Of a stretch of 8,113 bases of DNA, positions 1 to 5,337 are shown one piece after another. The notes under the pieces were generated by a model. It had not been told where the DNA came from. It made no database searches and worked only from the letters and a program-made list of their open reading frames with translations. The translations under genes and the position numbers were made by a program. Numbering within the stretch: the stretch's first letter is position 1; each line of letters begins with the position of its first letter. The stretch is from Clostridiaceae bacterium (GTDB lineage: Bacteria > Bacillota > Clostridia > Oscillospirales > Acutalibacteraceae). The stretch is from positions 1 to 8,113 of the forward strand of contig JAEDNG010000032.1 of the NCBI GenBank assembly GCA_016302625.1, read 5' to 3'.

Positions 1-71
1 TATTCCGCGCTTTCGTCGCTTTTTACGGTATAATTTATTCCGCCGACCGTGAGCCTTATCTGATTCATCAT
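1..71 (-). CDS. zapA: ZapA-like cell division protein, N-terminal fragment (runs off the window)
   Basis: Only the first 23 codons are present; the gene continues past the left edge. The visible start reads MMNQIRLTVGGINYTVKSDE followed by SAE. This resembles the beginning of ZapA proteins, where a short beta strand, a G-x-x-Y turn and a charged S/D-E-S stretch precede the helical part. ZapA is a small cytosolic protein that cross-links FtsZ protofilaments and promotes Z-ring assembly. An AGGGAGGA ribosome binding site (78-85 on the opposite strand) sits 6-7 nt before the first ATG. The second ATG directly after it is an equally possible start. The gene is divergent from the phosphoglycerate mutase family gene. 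The family call rests on 23 residues and is therefore only moderately sure. Confidence 0.6.
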   Translation of the reverse strand, partial: MMNQIRLTVGGINYTVKSDESAE

Positions 72-89
72 TACAATTCCTCCCTATCG

Positions 90-112
90 GGTTTATACTT
101 ATATAATAAACC
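90..112. repeat. 7-bp inverted repeat in the zapA upstream region
   Basis: GGTTTAT (90-96) and ATAAACC (106-112) form a perfect inverted repeat with a 9-nt AT-rich centre. It lies 19 nt before the zapA-like start, where the -10 region for leftward transcription would be expected. It could be an operator or simply an AT-rich promoter with chance symmetry. No known operator consensus was recognised. Confidence 0.35.
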
Positions 113-149
113 ATTTTGCATTAAATTAAAAGTATTTTTTCCGCTTTGC

Positions 150-178
150 TTTACTTTATTGACGGTATTTGATATAAT
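150..178 (+). promoter_or_regulatory. Sigma-A promoter with extended -10
   Basis: A perfect TATAAT (173-178) is preceded by TGA (170-172), giving an extended -10. A TTTACT -35 element (150-155) sits at the ideal 17-nt spacing. Transcription would start near 185, leaving a leader of about 15 nt that holds the ribosome binding site CGGAGGA (187-193). It drives the phosphoglycerate mutase family gene. Confidence 0.7.
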
Positions 179-200
179 AATAAAAACGGAGGAATGTGAA

Positions 201-1412
201 ATGAAATATCTTGTTTTACTTTGCGACGGTATGGCGGACACTCCGCACCCCACGCTCGACGGAAAAACACCGATGGAGTGCGCCGAAAAACCGTTAATGG
301 ATAAGCTGGCGGCAACCGCCGAGACCGGTATGTGCCGCACGGTAGCAAAAGGACTTAAACCCGGCAGCGACGTTGCAAATCTTTCTGTGATGGGCTATGA
401 CCCCAAGGTTTGCTATACGGGACGCTCTCCGCTTGAGGCGGCGTCAATCGGTGTCGACCTTAAACCGACCGACGTAGCGCTTCGCTGTAATATCGTCACC
501 CTATCAGGCGAGGAAAACTATGAGGACAAAACCATGGTCGATTACTGCTCGGGCGATATATCGACCGAAGAAGCGCACGAAATAATCGCCACGGTCGAAA
601 AGGAACTCGGAAATGAGATTTACAAGTTTTACGGCGGTGTAAGCTACCGTCACTGTCTTGTGGTATCAAACGGTACGACCGACTTAGGCTGTATGACCCC
701 TCCTCACGATATCAGCGGCAGAGTTATAGGAGAATATCTTTCAAAGTCTGAAAACGCCGCCCCGCTTATAGAGCTTATGAAAAAAAGCTACGATATACTT
801 AAAGACCACCCGGTAAACTTAGCGCGCCGCGCAAAGGGACTTCACGAGGCTAATTCCATCTGGCTCTGGGGCGAGGGACGAAAGCCCGCGCTACAAAGCT
901 TTAAGGAGAAAAACGGTGTTTCAGGCTGTGTTGTAAGTGCCGTCGATCTGCTTAAGGGTATCGGAATCTGCGCTGAAATGGAAACCCCCGACGTAAAGGG
1001 AGCGACAGGGTATATAGATACCAATTTTGAGGGCAAGGCACAAGCCGGAATAGAGGCATTTAAAAAAGGCACCGAATTGGTTTACCTGCATTTCGAGGCT
1101 CCCGACGAGTGCGGTCACAGAGGAGAAGCGCAAAACAAGGTTAAAGCAATAGAATATATCGACAGCCGAGCTTTAAAGCCGGTGCTCGAATATTTGGAAA
1201 GCTGCGGGGACAGCTTCCGTATTTTAATAATGCCCGATCATCCGACGCCGCTTGAAACAATGACACATTCCGCCGAGCCGGTTCCGTTCCTTATTTACGA
1301 CAGCAGAAAGGCGGAAAGCGGAATTAAGTCATTCACCGAGAAAAACGCAGCCGAAACCGGACTTTTCATTGAGAACGGACCGGACATAATGAATCGCCTG
1401 CTCGAAAAATAA
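201..1412 (+). CDS. apgM: Cofactor-independent phosphoglycerate mutase, archaeal type / proposed homoserine kinase
   Basis: This 403-residue protein belongs to the alkaline-phosphatase superfamily branch that holds archaeal-type 2,3-bisphosphoglycerate-independent phosphoglycerate mutases and a bacterial subgroup annotated as proposed homoserine kinases. Metal-site and catalytic motifs are visible: LCDGMAD (residues 7-13, D9), GSDVANLSVMGYDP (55-68, with S62 as the likely nucleophile), GRSPLEAAS (74-82), HFEAPDECGHRG (297-308) and DHPTPLETMTHSAEPVP (346-362). The order and the length of about 400 are typical. The cytosolic reaction is either 3-phosphoglycerate to 2-phosphoglycerate in glycolysis or phosphorylation of homoserine on the way to threonine; sequence alone does not decide. 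The ATG at 201 is chosen because CGGAGGA ends 7 nt before it. A TTG at 159 in the same frame lies inside the promoter. The T-box-controlled thrS just downstream is a weak hint toward threonine metabolism. No terminator is obvious after the stop, so some transcripts may run into the T-box leader. Confidence 0.88.
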   Translation: MKYLVLLCDGMADTPHPTLDGKTPMECAEKPLMDKLAATAETGMCRTVAKGLKPGSDVANLSVMGYDPKVCYTGRSPLEAASIGVDLKPTDVALRCNIVTLSGEENYEDKTMVDYCSGDISTEEAHEIIATVEKELGNEIYKFYGGVSYRHCLVVSNGTTDLGCMTPPHDISGRVIGEYLSKSENAAPLIELMKKSYDILKDHPVNLARRAKGLHEANSIWLWGEGRKPALQSFKEKNGVSGCVVSAVDLLKGIGICAEMETPDVKGATGYIDTNFEGKAQAGIEAFKKGTELVYLHFEAPDECGHRGEAQNKVKAIEYIDSRALKPVLEYLESCGDSFRILIMPDHPTPLETMTHSAEPVPFLIYDSRKAESGIKSFTEKNAAETGLFIENGPDIMNRLLEK

Positions 1413-1444
1413 TCCCCGGTTTGCAGGTTTAAAACAAAAAAAGC

Positions 1445-1473
1445 TTGACATAATAAATTTATAGTTGTATAGT
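1445..1473 (+). promoter_or_regulatory. Sigma-A promoter of the thrS T-box leader
   Basis: A perfect TTGACA (1445-1450) and TATAGT (1468-1473) are separated by 17 nt. Transcription should begin near 1480, a few bases before Stem I of the T-box. The promoter starts only 33 nt after the stop of the upstream gene, so thrS has its own transcription unit. Confidence 0.85.
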
Positions 1474-1485
1474 TAAGTTGTTAAA

Positions 1486-1732
1486 GCGATGAAAAGGACA
1501 GTAGCTTTTTAACAACCCTTTTATAGAGAGCGCGCGCCGCCGGCTGAAAGCCGCGCAAAGGGATAAAAAGCGAACACCGCCTTTGAGCGCCGTGGGTTGC
1601 AACACGGACGTTTTGTCAGCGTTAAAGGACTAATAAAGCGCCGTTTTATTTAAAACGGAACACGGGTGGAACCGCGGAGCTGTTATGTATACTTGGCTTC
1701 GTCCCTATTTTGGGGACGAAGCTTATTTTTTT
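1486..1732 (+). promoter_or_regulatory. Threonine-specific T-box riboswitch upstream of thrS
   Basis: This transcriptional T-box leader senses uncharged tRNA-Thr. Stem I spans about 1486-1590. GCG (1486-1488) pairs with CGC (1588-1590), followed by a GA-rich kink-turn-like region. AAAGG (1493-1497) pairs with CCTTT (1580-1584), and GCTTTTT (1504-1510) pairs with AAAAAGC (1565-1571). Between these helices lies the specifier loop, with AGTA (1500-1503) on one side and GAACACCG on the other. The specifier triplet is ACC (1576-1578), a threonine codon, followed by a purine. CCCTTT (1516-1521) pairs with AAAGGG (1557-1562) below an AGAGAG-containing distal arm. A hairpin at 1590-1607 and Stem III at 1641-1658 follow. 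The conserved T-box GGGTGGAACCGCGG is at 1664-1677, with bulge UGGA (1667-1670) that would pair with a tRNA ending UCCA. In the antiterminator, GGG (1664-1666) pairs with CCC (1703-1705) and GCGGAGC (1674-1680) pairs with GCTTCGT (1696-1702). This sequesters the 5' arm of the terminator. Confidence 0.95.
1696..1732 (+). terminator. Intrinsic terminator of the thrS T-box
   Basis: GCTTCGTCCC (1696-1705) and GGGACGAAGC (1713-1722) form a perfect 10-bp stem with a 7-nt loop, followed by a U-rich run (1723-1732). The 5' arm is the same segment that the antiterminator uses, so the two structures exclude each other. With charged tRNA-Thr the terminator forms and thrS is not transcribed. Confidence 0.93.
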
Positions 1733-1747
1733 ATCGGAGGTATTTTT

Positions 1748-3694
1748 ATGATTAAGGTAACATTAAAGGATAATACGGTTAAGGAATTTAAAGAGGGTAT
1801 CACCGCATACGAAGCGGCAAAGGAAATCAGTCCCGGACTTGCGAGGAACGCCTGCGCCGCAAGGATAAACGGCAAGAACGCCGATCTGCGCGACACATTA
1901 GACGGCGACTGCACCCTTGAAATTTTAACCTTTGAGGACGATTACGGCAGACGTACCTTCCGTCATACCGCCTCTCACATTATGGCGCAGGCGGTAAAGA
2001 GACTGTACCCCGACGCAAAGCTTGCGATAGGTCCCGCGGTTGATGACGGCTTTTATTACGATTTTGACCTTGAGACAAAGTTCACTCCCGACGACCTTGT
2101 AAAAATCGAGGCGGAGATGAAAAAAATCGTCAAAGAGGATATAAAGCTTGAACGTCTCTTCAAATCCCGCGAGGACGCGGTAAAATATTTTGAAGAAAAA
2201 GACGAGCCCTACAAGACCGAGCTTGCAAGCGATATCCCCGAGGGCGAGGATATAAGCTTTTACACGCAGGGCGATTTTACCGACCTTTGCGCCGGCGCGC
2301 ACCTTATGAGCACAGGTATGGTAAAGGCATTTAAGCTTACCTCCGCGACAGGCGCATACTGGCGCGGCGACTCAAGCAAAAAAATGCTCTGCCGCGTTTA
2401 CGGAACGGCTTTTCCGAAAGCGAGCGCGCTCGAAGAGCACCTTAACATGCTTGAAGAAGCAAAAAAGCGCGACCACAATAAATTGGGCAGAGAATTAGAG
2501 CTTTTCACCACGGTTGACGTCATCGGTCAGGGACTGCCGATAATGCTGCCGAAAGGCGCTAAAATAATTCAGATTTTGCAGCGCTTTGTCGAAGACGAGG
2601 AGGCAAGACGCGGCTGGCAGCTTACCAAAACGCCTTACATGGCTAAGCGCGAGCTTTACAAGCTTTCGGGTCACTGGGATCACTATCTTGACGGAATGTT
2701 TGTATTGGGCGACCCGAACGACGAAACCAAGGAATGTTTTGCGTTAAGACCTATGACCTGCCCGTTCCAGTATCAGGCATATTTAAACCGCGCGCGCTCC
2801 TACCGCGATCTGCCTCTTCGCTATGACGAGACTTCGACCCTTTTCCGCAACGAGGACAGCGGCGAAATGCACGGACTTATACGTGTGCGCCAGTTCACAA
2901 TTTCCGAGGGTCATTTAATGTGCACCCCCGAACAGCTTGAGCAGGAGTTTAAGGGCTGTCTTGAGCTTGCGATTTATATGCTTAAAACCTTAGGTCTTTA
3001 CGAGGACGTTTCCTACCGCTTCTCCCAGTGGGATCCGAATAACCGCGAGAAGTATATCGGCACGCCGGAGCAGTGGGACGAGGCACAGGGAATAATGGGC
3101 AAAATCCTCGATCACCTTGAAATACCCTACACAATAGGCATTGACGAAGCGGCTTTCTACGGACCGAAGCTTGATATTCAAATCAAGAATGTGTACGGCA
3201 AGGAGGACACGCTGATTACCATTCAGATCGACCAGATGCTCGCCGAAAAGTTCGGTATGGAATACGTTGACCGCGACGGTCAGAAGAAAAATCCGTATAT
3301 AATTCACCGCACGTCACTCGGCTGCTATGAAAGAACACTTGCTCTGCTTATTGAAAAATACGCGGGCGCCTTCCCGCTGTGGCTGGCACCCGTTCAGATT
3401 AAAATGCTCCCGATTGCAGACCGTCATCTTGATTATGCCTATGAAGTTAAAAAGCAGCTGGAGCAACAGGGACTTCGAGTTGAAATCGACGACCGTAACG
3501 AGAAAATCGGATATAAAATCCGCGAGGCAAGACTTCAGAAAGTACCGTATATGCTTGTAATCGGCGACAGCGAGGTTGAAAACCGCACCCTGTCCGTAAG
3601 GGAACGCGGCGAAAACGGGGACCTCGGCACCATGAGCATCGAGGACTTTATCAGCCGTGCGGTCGATGAAGATAAAAATAAGGTAAGAAAATAA
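1748..3694 (+). CDS. thrS: Threonyl-tRNA synthetase
   Basis: This class II aminoacyl-tRNA synthetase charges tRNA-Thr with threonine in the cytosol. It has 648 residues, close to the usual 640. Domains in order are TGS (about 1-62), the SAD editing domain (about 63-230), the catalytic core (about 245-535) and the anticodon-binding domain (about 540-640). Editing-site residues are present: H73 and H77 in HTASH, C181 and H185 in CAGAH. The catalytic zinc ligands appear as C338 (RPMTCP), H389 (SEGH) and H520 (HRTSLG), and the motif 2 arginine is R367 (FRNEDSG). The segment after C338 reads MTCPFQ instead of the more familiar MNCPGH, a variant of the active-site loop. The start at 1748 is chosen because CGGAGG (1735-1740) lies 7 nt upstream. 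An in-frame ATG at 1685 would place the T-box terminator inside the gene. Expression is controlled by the T-box leader. Confidence 0.97.
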   Translation: MIKVTLKDNTVKEFKEGITAYEAAKEISPGLARNACAARINGKNADLRDTLDGDCTLEILTFEDDYGRRTFRHTASHIMAQAVKRLYPDAKLAIGPAVDDGFYYDFDLETKFTPDDLVKIEAEMKKIVKEDIKLERLFKSREDAVKYFEEKDEPYKTELASDIPEGEDISFYTQGDFTDLCAGAHLMSTGMVKAFKLTSATGAYWRGDSSKKMLCRVYGTAFPKASALEEHLNMLEEAKKRDHNKLGRELELFTTVDVIGQGLPIMLPKGAKIIQILQRFVEDEEARRGWQLTKTPYMAKRELYKLSGHWDHYLDGMFVLGDPNDETKECFALRPMTCPFQYQAYLNRARSYRDLPLRYDETSTLFRNEDSGEMHGLIRVRQFTISEGHLMCTPEQLEQEFKGCLELAIYMLKTLGLYEDVSYRFSQWDPNNREKYIGTPEQWDEAQGIMGKILDHLEIPYTIGIDEAAFYGPKLDIQIKNVYGKEDTLITIQIDQMLAEKFGMEYVDRDGQKKNPYIIHRTSLGCYERTLALLIEKYAGAFPLWLAPVQIKMLPIADRHLDYAYEVKKQLEQQGLRVEIDDRNEKIGYKIREARLQKVPYMLVIGDSEVENRTLSVRERGENGDLGTMSIEDFISRAVDEDKNKVRK

Positions 3695-3721
3695 GCTTTG
3701 ATTATTCGACCAAGCTTTTTG
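3693..3721 (+). terminator. Weak hairpin just after thrS
   Basis: AAGCTT (3693-3698) can pair with AAGCTT (3713-3718) across a loop of 14 nt, followed by a short T run (3715-3719). The stem is only about 6-7 bp and AT-containing, so this is at best a weak terminator. The larger hairpin at 3753-3792 may serve thrS as well. Confidence 0.3.
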
Positions 3722-3746
3722 CTGATACTATTGACAAAGAGCCAAT

Positions 3747-3792
3747 GAAAACAGCCCCGATGAGAATCAGAAGTCTGAAACTCATCAGGGCT
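3747..3792 (-). terminator. Terminator of the SOS small-protein transcript, possibly bidirectional
   Basis: On the minus strand a 12-bp stem forms between 3792-3781 and 3764-3753. All pairs are Watson-Crick except one U-G, and the 16-nt loop contains a further CAGA/TCTG pairing. It is followed by GTTTTC (3752-3747). Read on the plus strand the stem has one C-A mismatch and a poorer T run, so it fits the leftward transcript better. It may also stop transcription leaving thrS, about 60 nt after the thrS stop. Confidence 0.6.
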
Positions 3793-3817
3793 ATCTTTAT
3801 ATACGCACATTTGATTG

Positions 3818-3851
3818 CTGTCATTGTCTATTTTAAAATAAACCGTGACAG
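3818..3851. repeat. 34-bp imperfect palindrome between the small gene and its terminator
   Basis: Outer arms CTGTCA (3818-3823) and TGACAG (3846-3851) flank a perfect 12-bp palindrome TATTTTAAAATA (3829-3840), with partly complementary 5-nt linkers. In minus-strand RNA the linkers gain a G-C, a U-A and a U-G pair, giving a long hairpin with a single 2x2 internal loop. It lies in the presumed 3' untranslated region of the leftward small gene. Its role is unknown: a stabilising 3' structure, a protein-binding site or chance. Confidence 0.5.
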
Positions 3852-3887
3852 TTTCTGCTCGACGCTTTTCGGGCACAACATCACGAA

Positions 3888-4073
3888 TCAATATCTGTAT
3901 TCGGCGCTGACTGTGTTACATTTCGGATTTACAACCTTTAATTTTTTTCTTCTGATATTACATAAAAAACGCTTTTCGAACGCGGCGAGACGGTCCTCAT
4001 GGAATATACCCCAAGCCACGAAAGCAAACATTAAAATTTCAAAAACAGTTCTTAAAAGCATTGCAAAAGTCAT
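3888..4073 (-). CDS. Small single-pass membrane protein under predicted LexA (SOS) control
   Basis: A 61-residue ORF of unrecognised family. Residues 3-24 (FAMLLRTVFEILMFAFVAWG and IF) form a hydrophobic segment interrupted near its start by R8 and E12. After it come HEDRLAAFEKRF (25-36, amphipathic and charged), a basic cluster RRKKLK (41-46) and a polar tail with C52. This suggests one membrane span with a cytosolic basic C-terminus. There is no signal-peptidase site or lipobox. The ATG at 4073 is chosen because GGGAGG (4083-4088) lies 9 nt upstream; an in-frame ATG at 4094 falls inside the LexA box. The gene stands alone, convergent with thrS, with its own sigma-A promoter, LexA box and downstream hairpin terminator. 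Known SOS-induced small membrane proteins include division inhibitors (YneA, SidA) and the toxin TisB. A related role is inference from regulation and topology, not from homology. Confidence 0.75.
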   Translation of the reverse strand: MTFAMLLRTVFEILMFAFVAWGIFHEDRLAAFEKRFLCNIRRKKLKVVNPKCNTVSAEYRY

Positions 4074-4087
4074 AATTTTTAACCTCC

Positions 4088-4101
4088 CGAACAAATGTTC
4101 G
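4088..4101 (-). promoter_or_regulatory. LexA (SOS) box of the Gram-positive type
   Basis: On the minus strand the site reads CGAACATTTGTTCG, a perfect CGAAC-N4-GTTCG inverted repeat. It matches the Bacillus/Clostridium LexA (DinR) operator CGAAC-N4-GTTCG. It lies between the -10 element and the ribosome binding site of the small membrane protein gene, covering about the first 15 transcribed bases. Bound LexA would block initiation or early elongation. Confidence 0.87.
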
Positions 4102-4108
4102 CAAGCTT

Positions 4109-4137
4109 ATTATAATGTAAAAAATAACGTTTGTCAA
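4109..4137 (-). promoter_or_regulatory. Consensus sigma-A promoter for the SOS small protein
   Basis: On the minus strand a perfect TTGACA (4137-4132) and a perfect TATAAT (4114-4109) are spaced by exactly 17 nt. Transcription would begin near 4102, at the edge of the LexA box. Such a strong core promoter fits a gene held tightly off by a repressor and switched on sharply. Confidence 0.9.
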
Positions 4138-4154
4138 GTACTTTTTTGAAATTT

Positions 4155-4190
4155 TTTAAAAAAAGCACAGACCTGCCGATCTGTGCTTTT
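4155..4190 (-). terminator. Intrinsic terminator of the potABCD operon
   Basis: AAAAGCACAGA (4161-4171) and TCTGTGCTTTT (4180-4190) form an 11-bp stem with an 8-nt loop. Reading leftward, the stem leads into a run of Ts (about 4166-4155), and it lies 23 nt after the potD stop. It should separate the operon from the SOS gene promoter immediately downstream. The symmetric A/T runs would also allow some function in the rightward direction. Confidence 0.9.
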
Positions 4191-4212
4191 CAATTGCTGA
4201 ATACGAATTGTT

Positions 4213-5319
4213 TTAATACAGCTTAACTTCGCTCCAGAGAGTCTCGTAATAGGTGCGGACGTCGCTGTCAATATCGTGGTAATACTGAACCTTTGGCATA
4301 TCTGCCTCATCCGGATAGAGGATTTCGTTTTTATAATAGCAGTAATCCTCGTTGTTTATAACCGCGGTGTTGGGGGAGGCGTAACCGATATACTCGGCGT
4401 TTGCGGTTGAAATGTCAGGCTCTAAGAGGAAGTTTATATACATAAGCGCTGCTTCATAGTTTTTAGCGTTTTTGGGGATACAAACAGAATCGACGAAAAT
4501 ATTTGTACCTTCGTCGGGGTAGAAGAAACGCAGATCTTCGTTGGATTCAAGCATGGTAAGGTAATCGCCCGCATAGTACGGAGCGACAGACGCTTCGCCC
4601 GTCTCCATTTTAGCGTAAATCTCGTCCATAACATAGGACTGAAGATTAGCTTTGCCTTTCTTTAAAAGGTCGGCGGCGGCGTCCCAGTCTGCCTTGTTAA
4701 GGGTGTTAACGTCCTGACCCAAAATCATTTGCGCTGTCATAAAGGCGTCGCGCGAATTGTCGAAATTGAGCGCCATATCCTTGTATTTTTCGTCCCACAG
4801 TACCTTCCAGGAATGGTCAATATCGCCGCCTGTCAGCTTTTGGTTATAAATTATACCTACCATTCCCACGTTGTAGGGAACACTGTATTCATTATTTTCA
4901 TCAAAGAACAGGTTTTTATAGCTGTCGTCAATCAGATCATAGTTTGAAAGCTTTGATGTGTCTATTTTTTGCAGCATATTTTCATTTATAAGGCGTTCAA
5001 TCATATAATCCGAGGGGATTATTATATCGTAGCTTATTCCGCCGCTCATAATCTGTGAATACATGGTTTCGTTGCTGGTAAAGGTAAGGTATTTAACCTT
5101 GATTCCCGTAAGCTTTTCAAATTCCTTGTTTACGTCGACCGAGTCGTCCGCGCCGTCCGAGATATATTCGCCCCAGTTGTAGACCGTAAGCGAGGTTCCC
5201 TTAAGGCTTTTGTCGTAGGTGCCGCGGAGGTTGAGCTCCTTGTATTGATAGCCGCAGCCCGTAAGCAAAGCGGAAATGGTAAGTGTTAATGCAAGTATAA
5301 GCGCAAGATATTTTTTCAT
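4213..5319 (-). CDS. potD: Polyamine ABC transporter substrate-binding lipoprotein
   Basis: This is the extracytoplasmic spermidine/putrescine-binding protein that delivers polyamines to the PotBC permease. It has 368 residues, and the signal peptide ends in the lipobox LLTGC, with C22 as the lipid-anchored residue. Typical PotD motifs follow: VYNWGEYI (46-53, whose W49 and Y52 match the aromatic substrate-cage residues of E. coli PotD), DIIIPSDYMIERL, NFDNSRDAF in the acidic-ligand region, and YPDEGTNIFVDS. In the last motif the E. coli cage tryptophan is replaced by phenylalanine while the following aspartate is kept. This may tune preference among polyamines, but the substrate is not fixed by sequence. 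The start is supported by AAAGGA 9 nt before the ATG. It is the last gene of the operon, 18 nt after potC, and ends 23 nt before the terminator stem. Confidence 0.93.
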   Translation of the reverse strand: MKKYLALILALTLTISALLTGCGYQYKELNLRGTYDKSLKGTSLTVYNWGEYISDGADDSVDVNKEFEKLTGIKVKYLTFTSNETMYSQIMSGGISYDIIIPSDYMIERLINENMLQKIDTSKLSNYDLIDDSYKNLFFDENNEYSVPYNVGMVGIIYNQKLTGGDIDHSWKVLWDEKYKDMALNFDNSRDAFMTAQMILGQDVNTLNKADWDAAADLLKKGKANLQSYVMDEIYAKMETGEASVAPYYAGDYLTMLESNEDLRFFYPDEGTNIFVDSVCIPKNAKNYEAALMYINFLLEPDISTANAEYIGYASPNTAVINNEDYCYYKNEILYPDEADMPKVQYYHDIDSDVRTYYETLWSEVKLY

Positions 5320-5337
5320 TTATCAAAATCCTTTCTT

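Noticed and set aside
159..164. TTGACG as a -35 element
   Set aside because: It is only 8 nt from the TATAAT at 173-178, too close for a sigma-A promoter; TTTACT at 150-155 has the right spacing.
159..200. TTG start extending the phosphoglycerate mutase family protein by 14 residues
   Set aside because: It lies inside the promoter, upstream of the predicted transcription start; the ATG at 201 has a strong ribosome binding site.
1477..1516. Perfect 9-bp inverted repeat GTTGTTAAA / TTTAACAAC
   Set aside because: Pairing these would break the well-supported T-box Stem I helices; probably a chance alternative fold.
1685..1747. Upstream in-frame ATG extending ThrS by 21 residues
   Set aside because: The extension is encoded by the T-box terminator region and lacks a ribosome binding site; the ATG at 1748 has CGGAGG at ideal distance.
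1925..3307. Several leftward ORFs of 60-125 codons inside thrS
   Set aside because: They are antisense shadows of a high-confidence gene, with no ribosome binding sites or recognisable motifs.
3535..3891. Leftward 118-codon ORF following the small membrane protein
   Set aside because: It starts at TTG overlapping the small gene's stop, runs through the terminator hairpin and then antisense into thrS, and shows no family-like sequence.
3745..4149. Rightward 134-codon ORF starting MKTAPMRIRSL
   Set aside because: No proper ribosome binding site. The start lies in the hairpin at 3747-3792, and the frame runs antisense through the LexA box and promoter of the better-supported leftward small gene.
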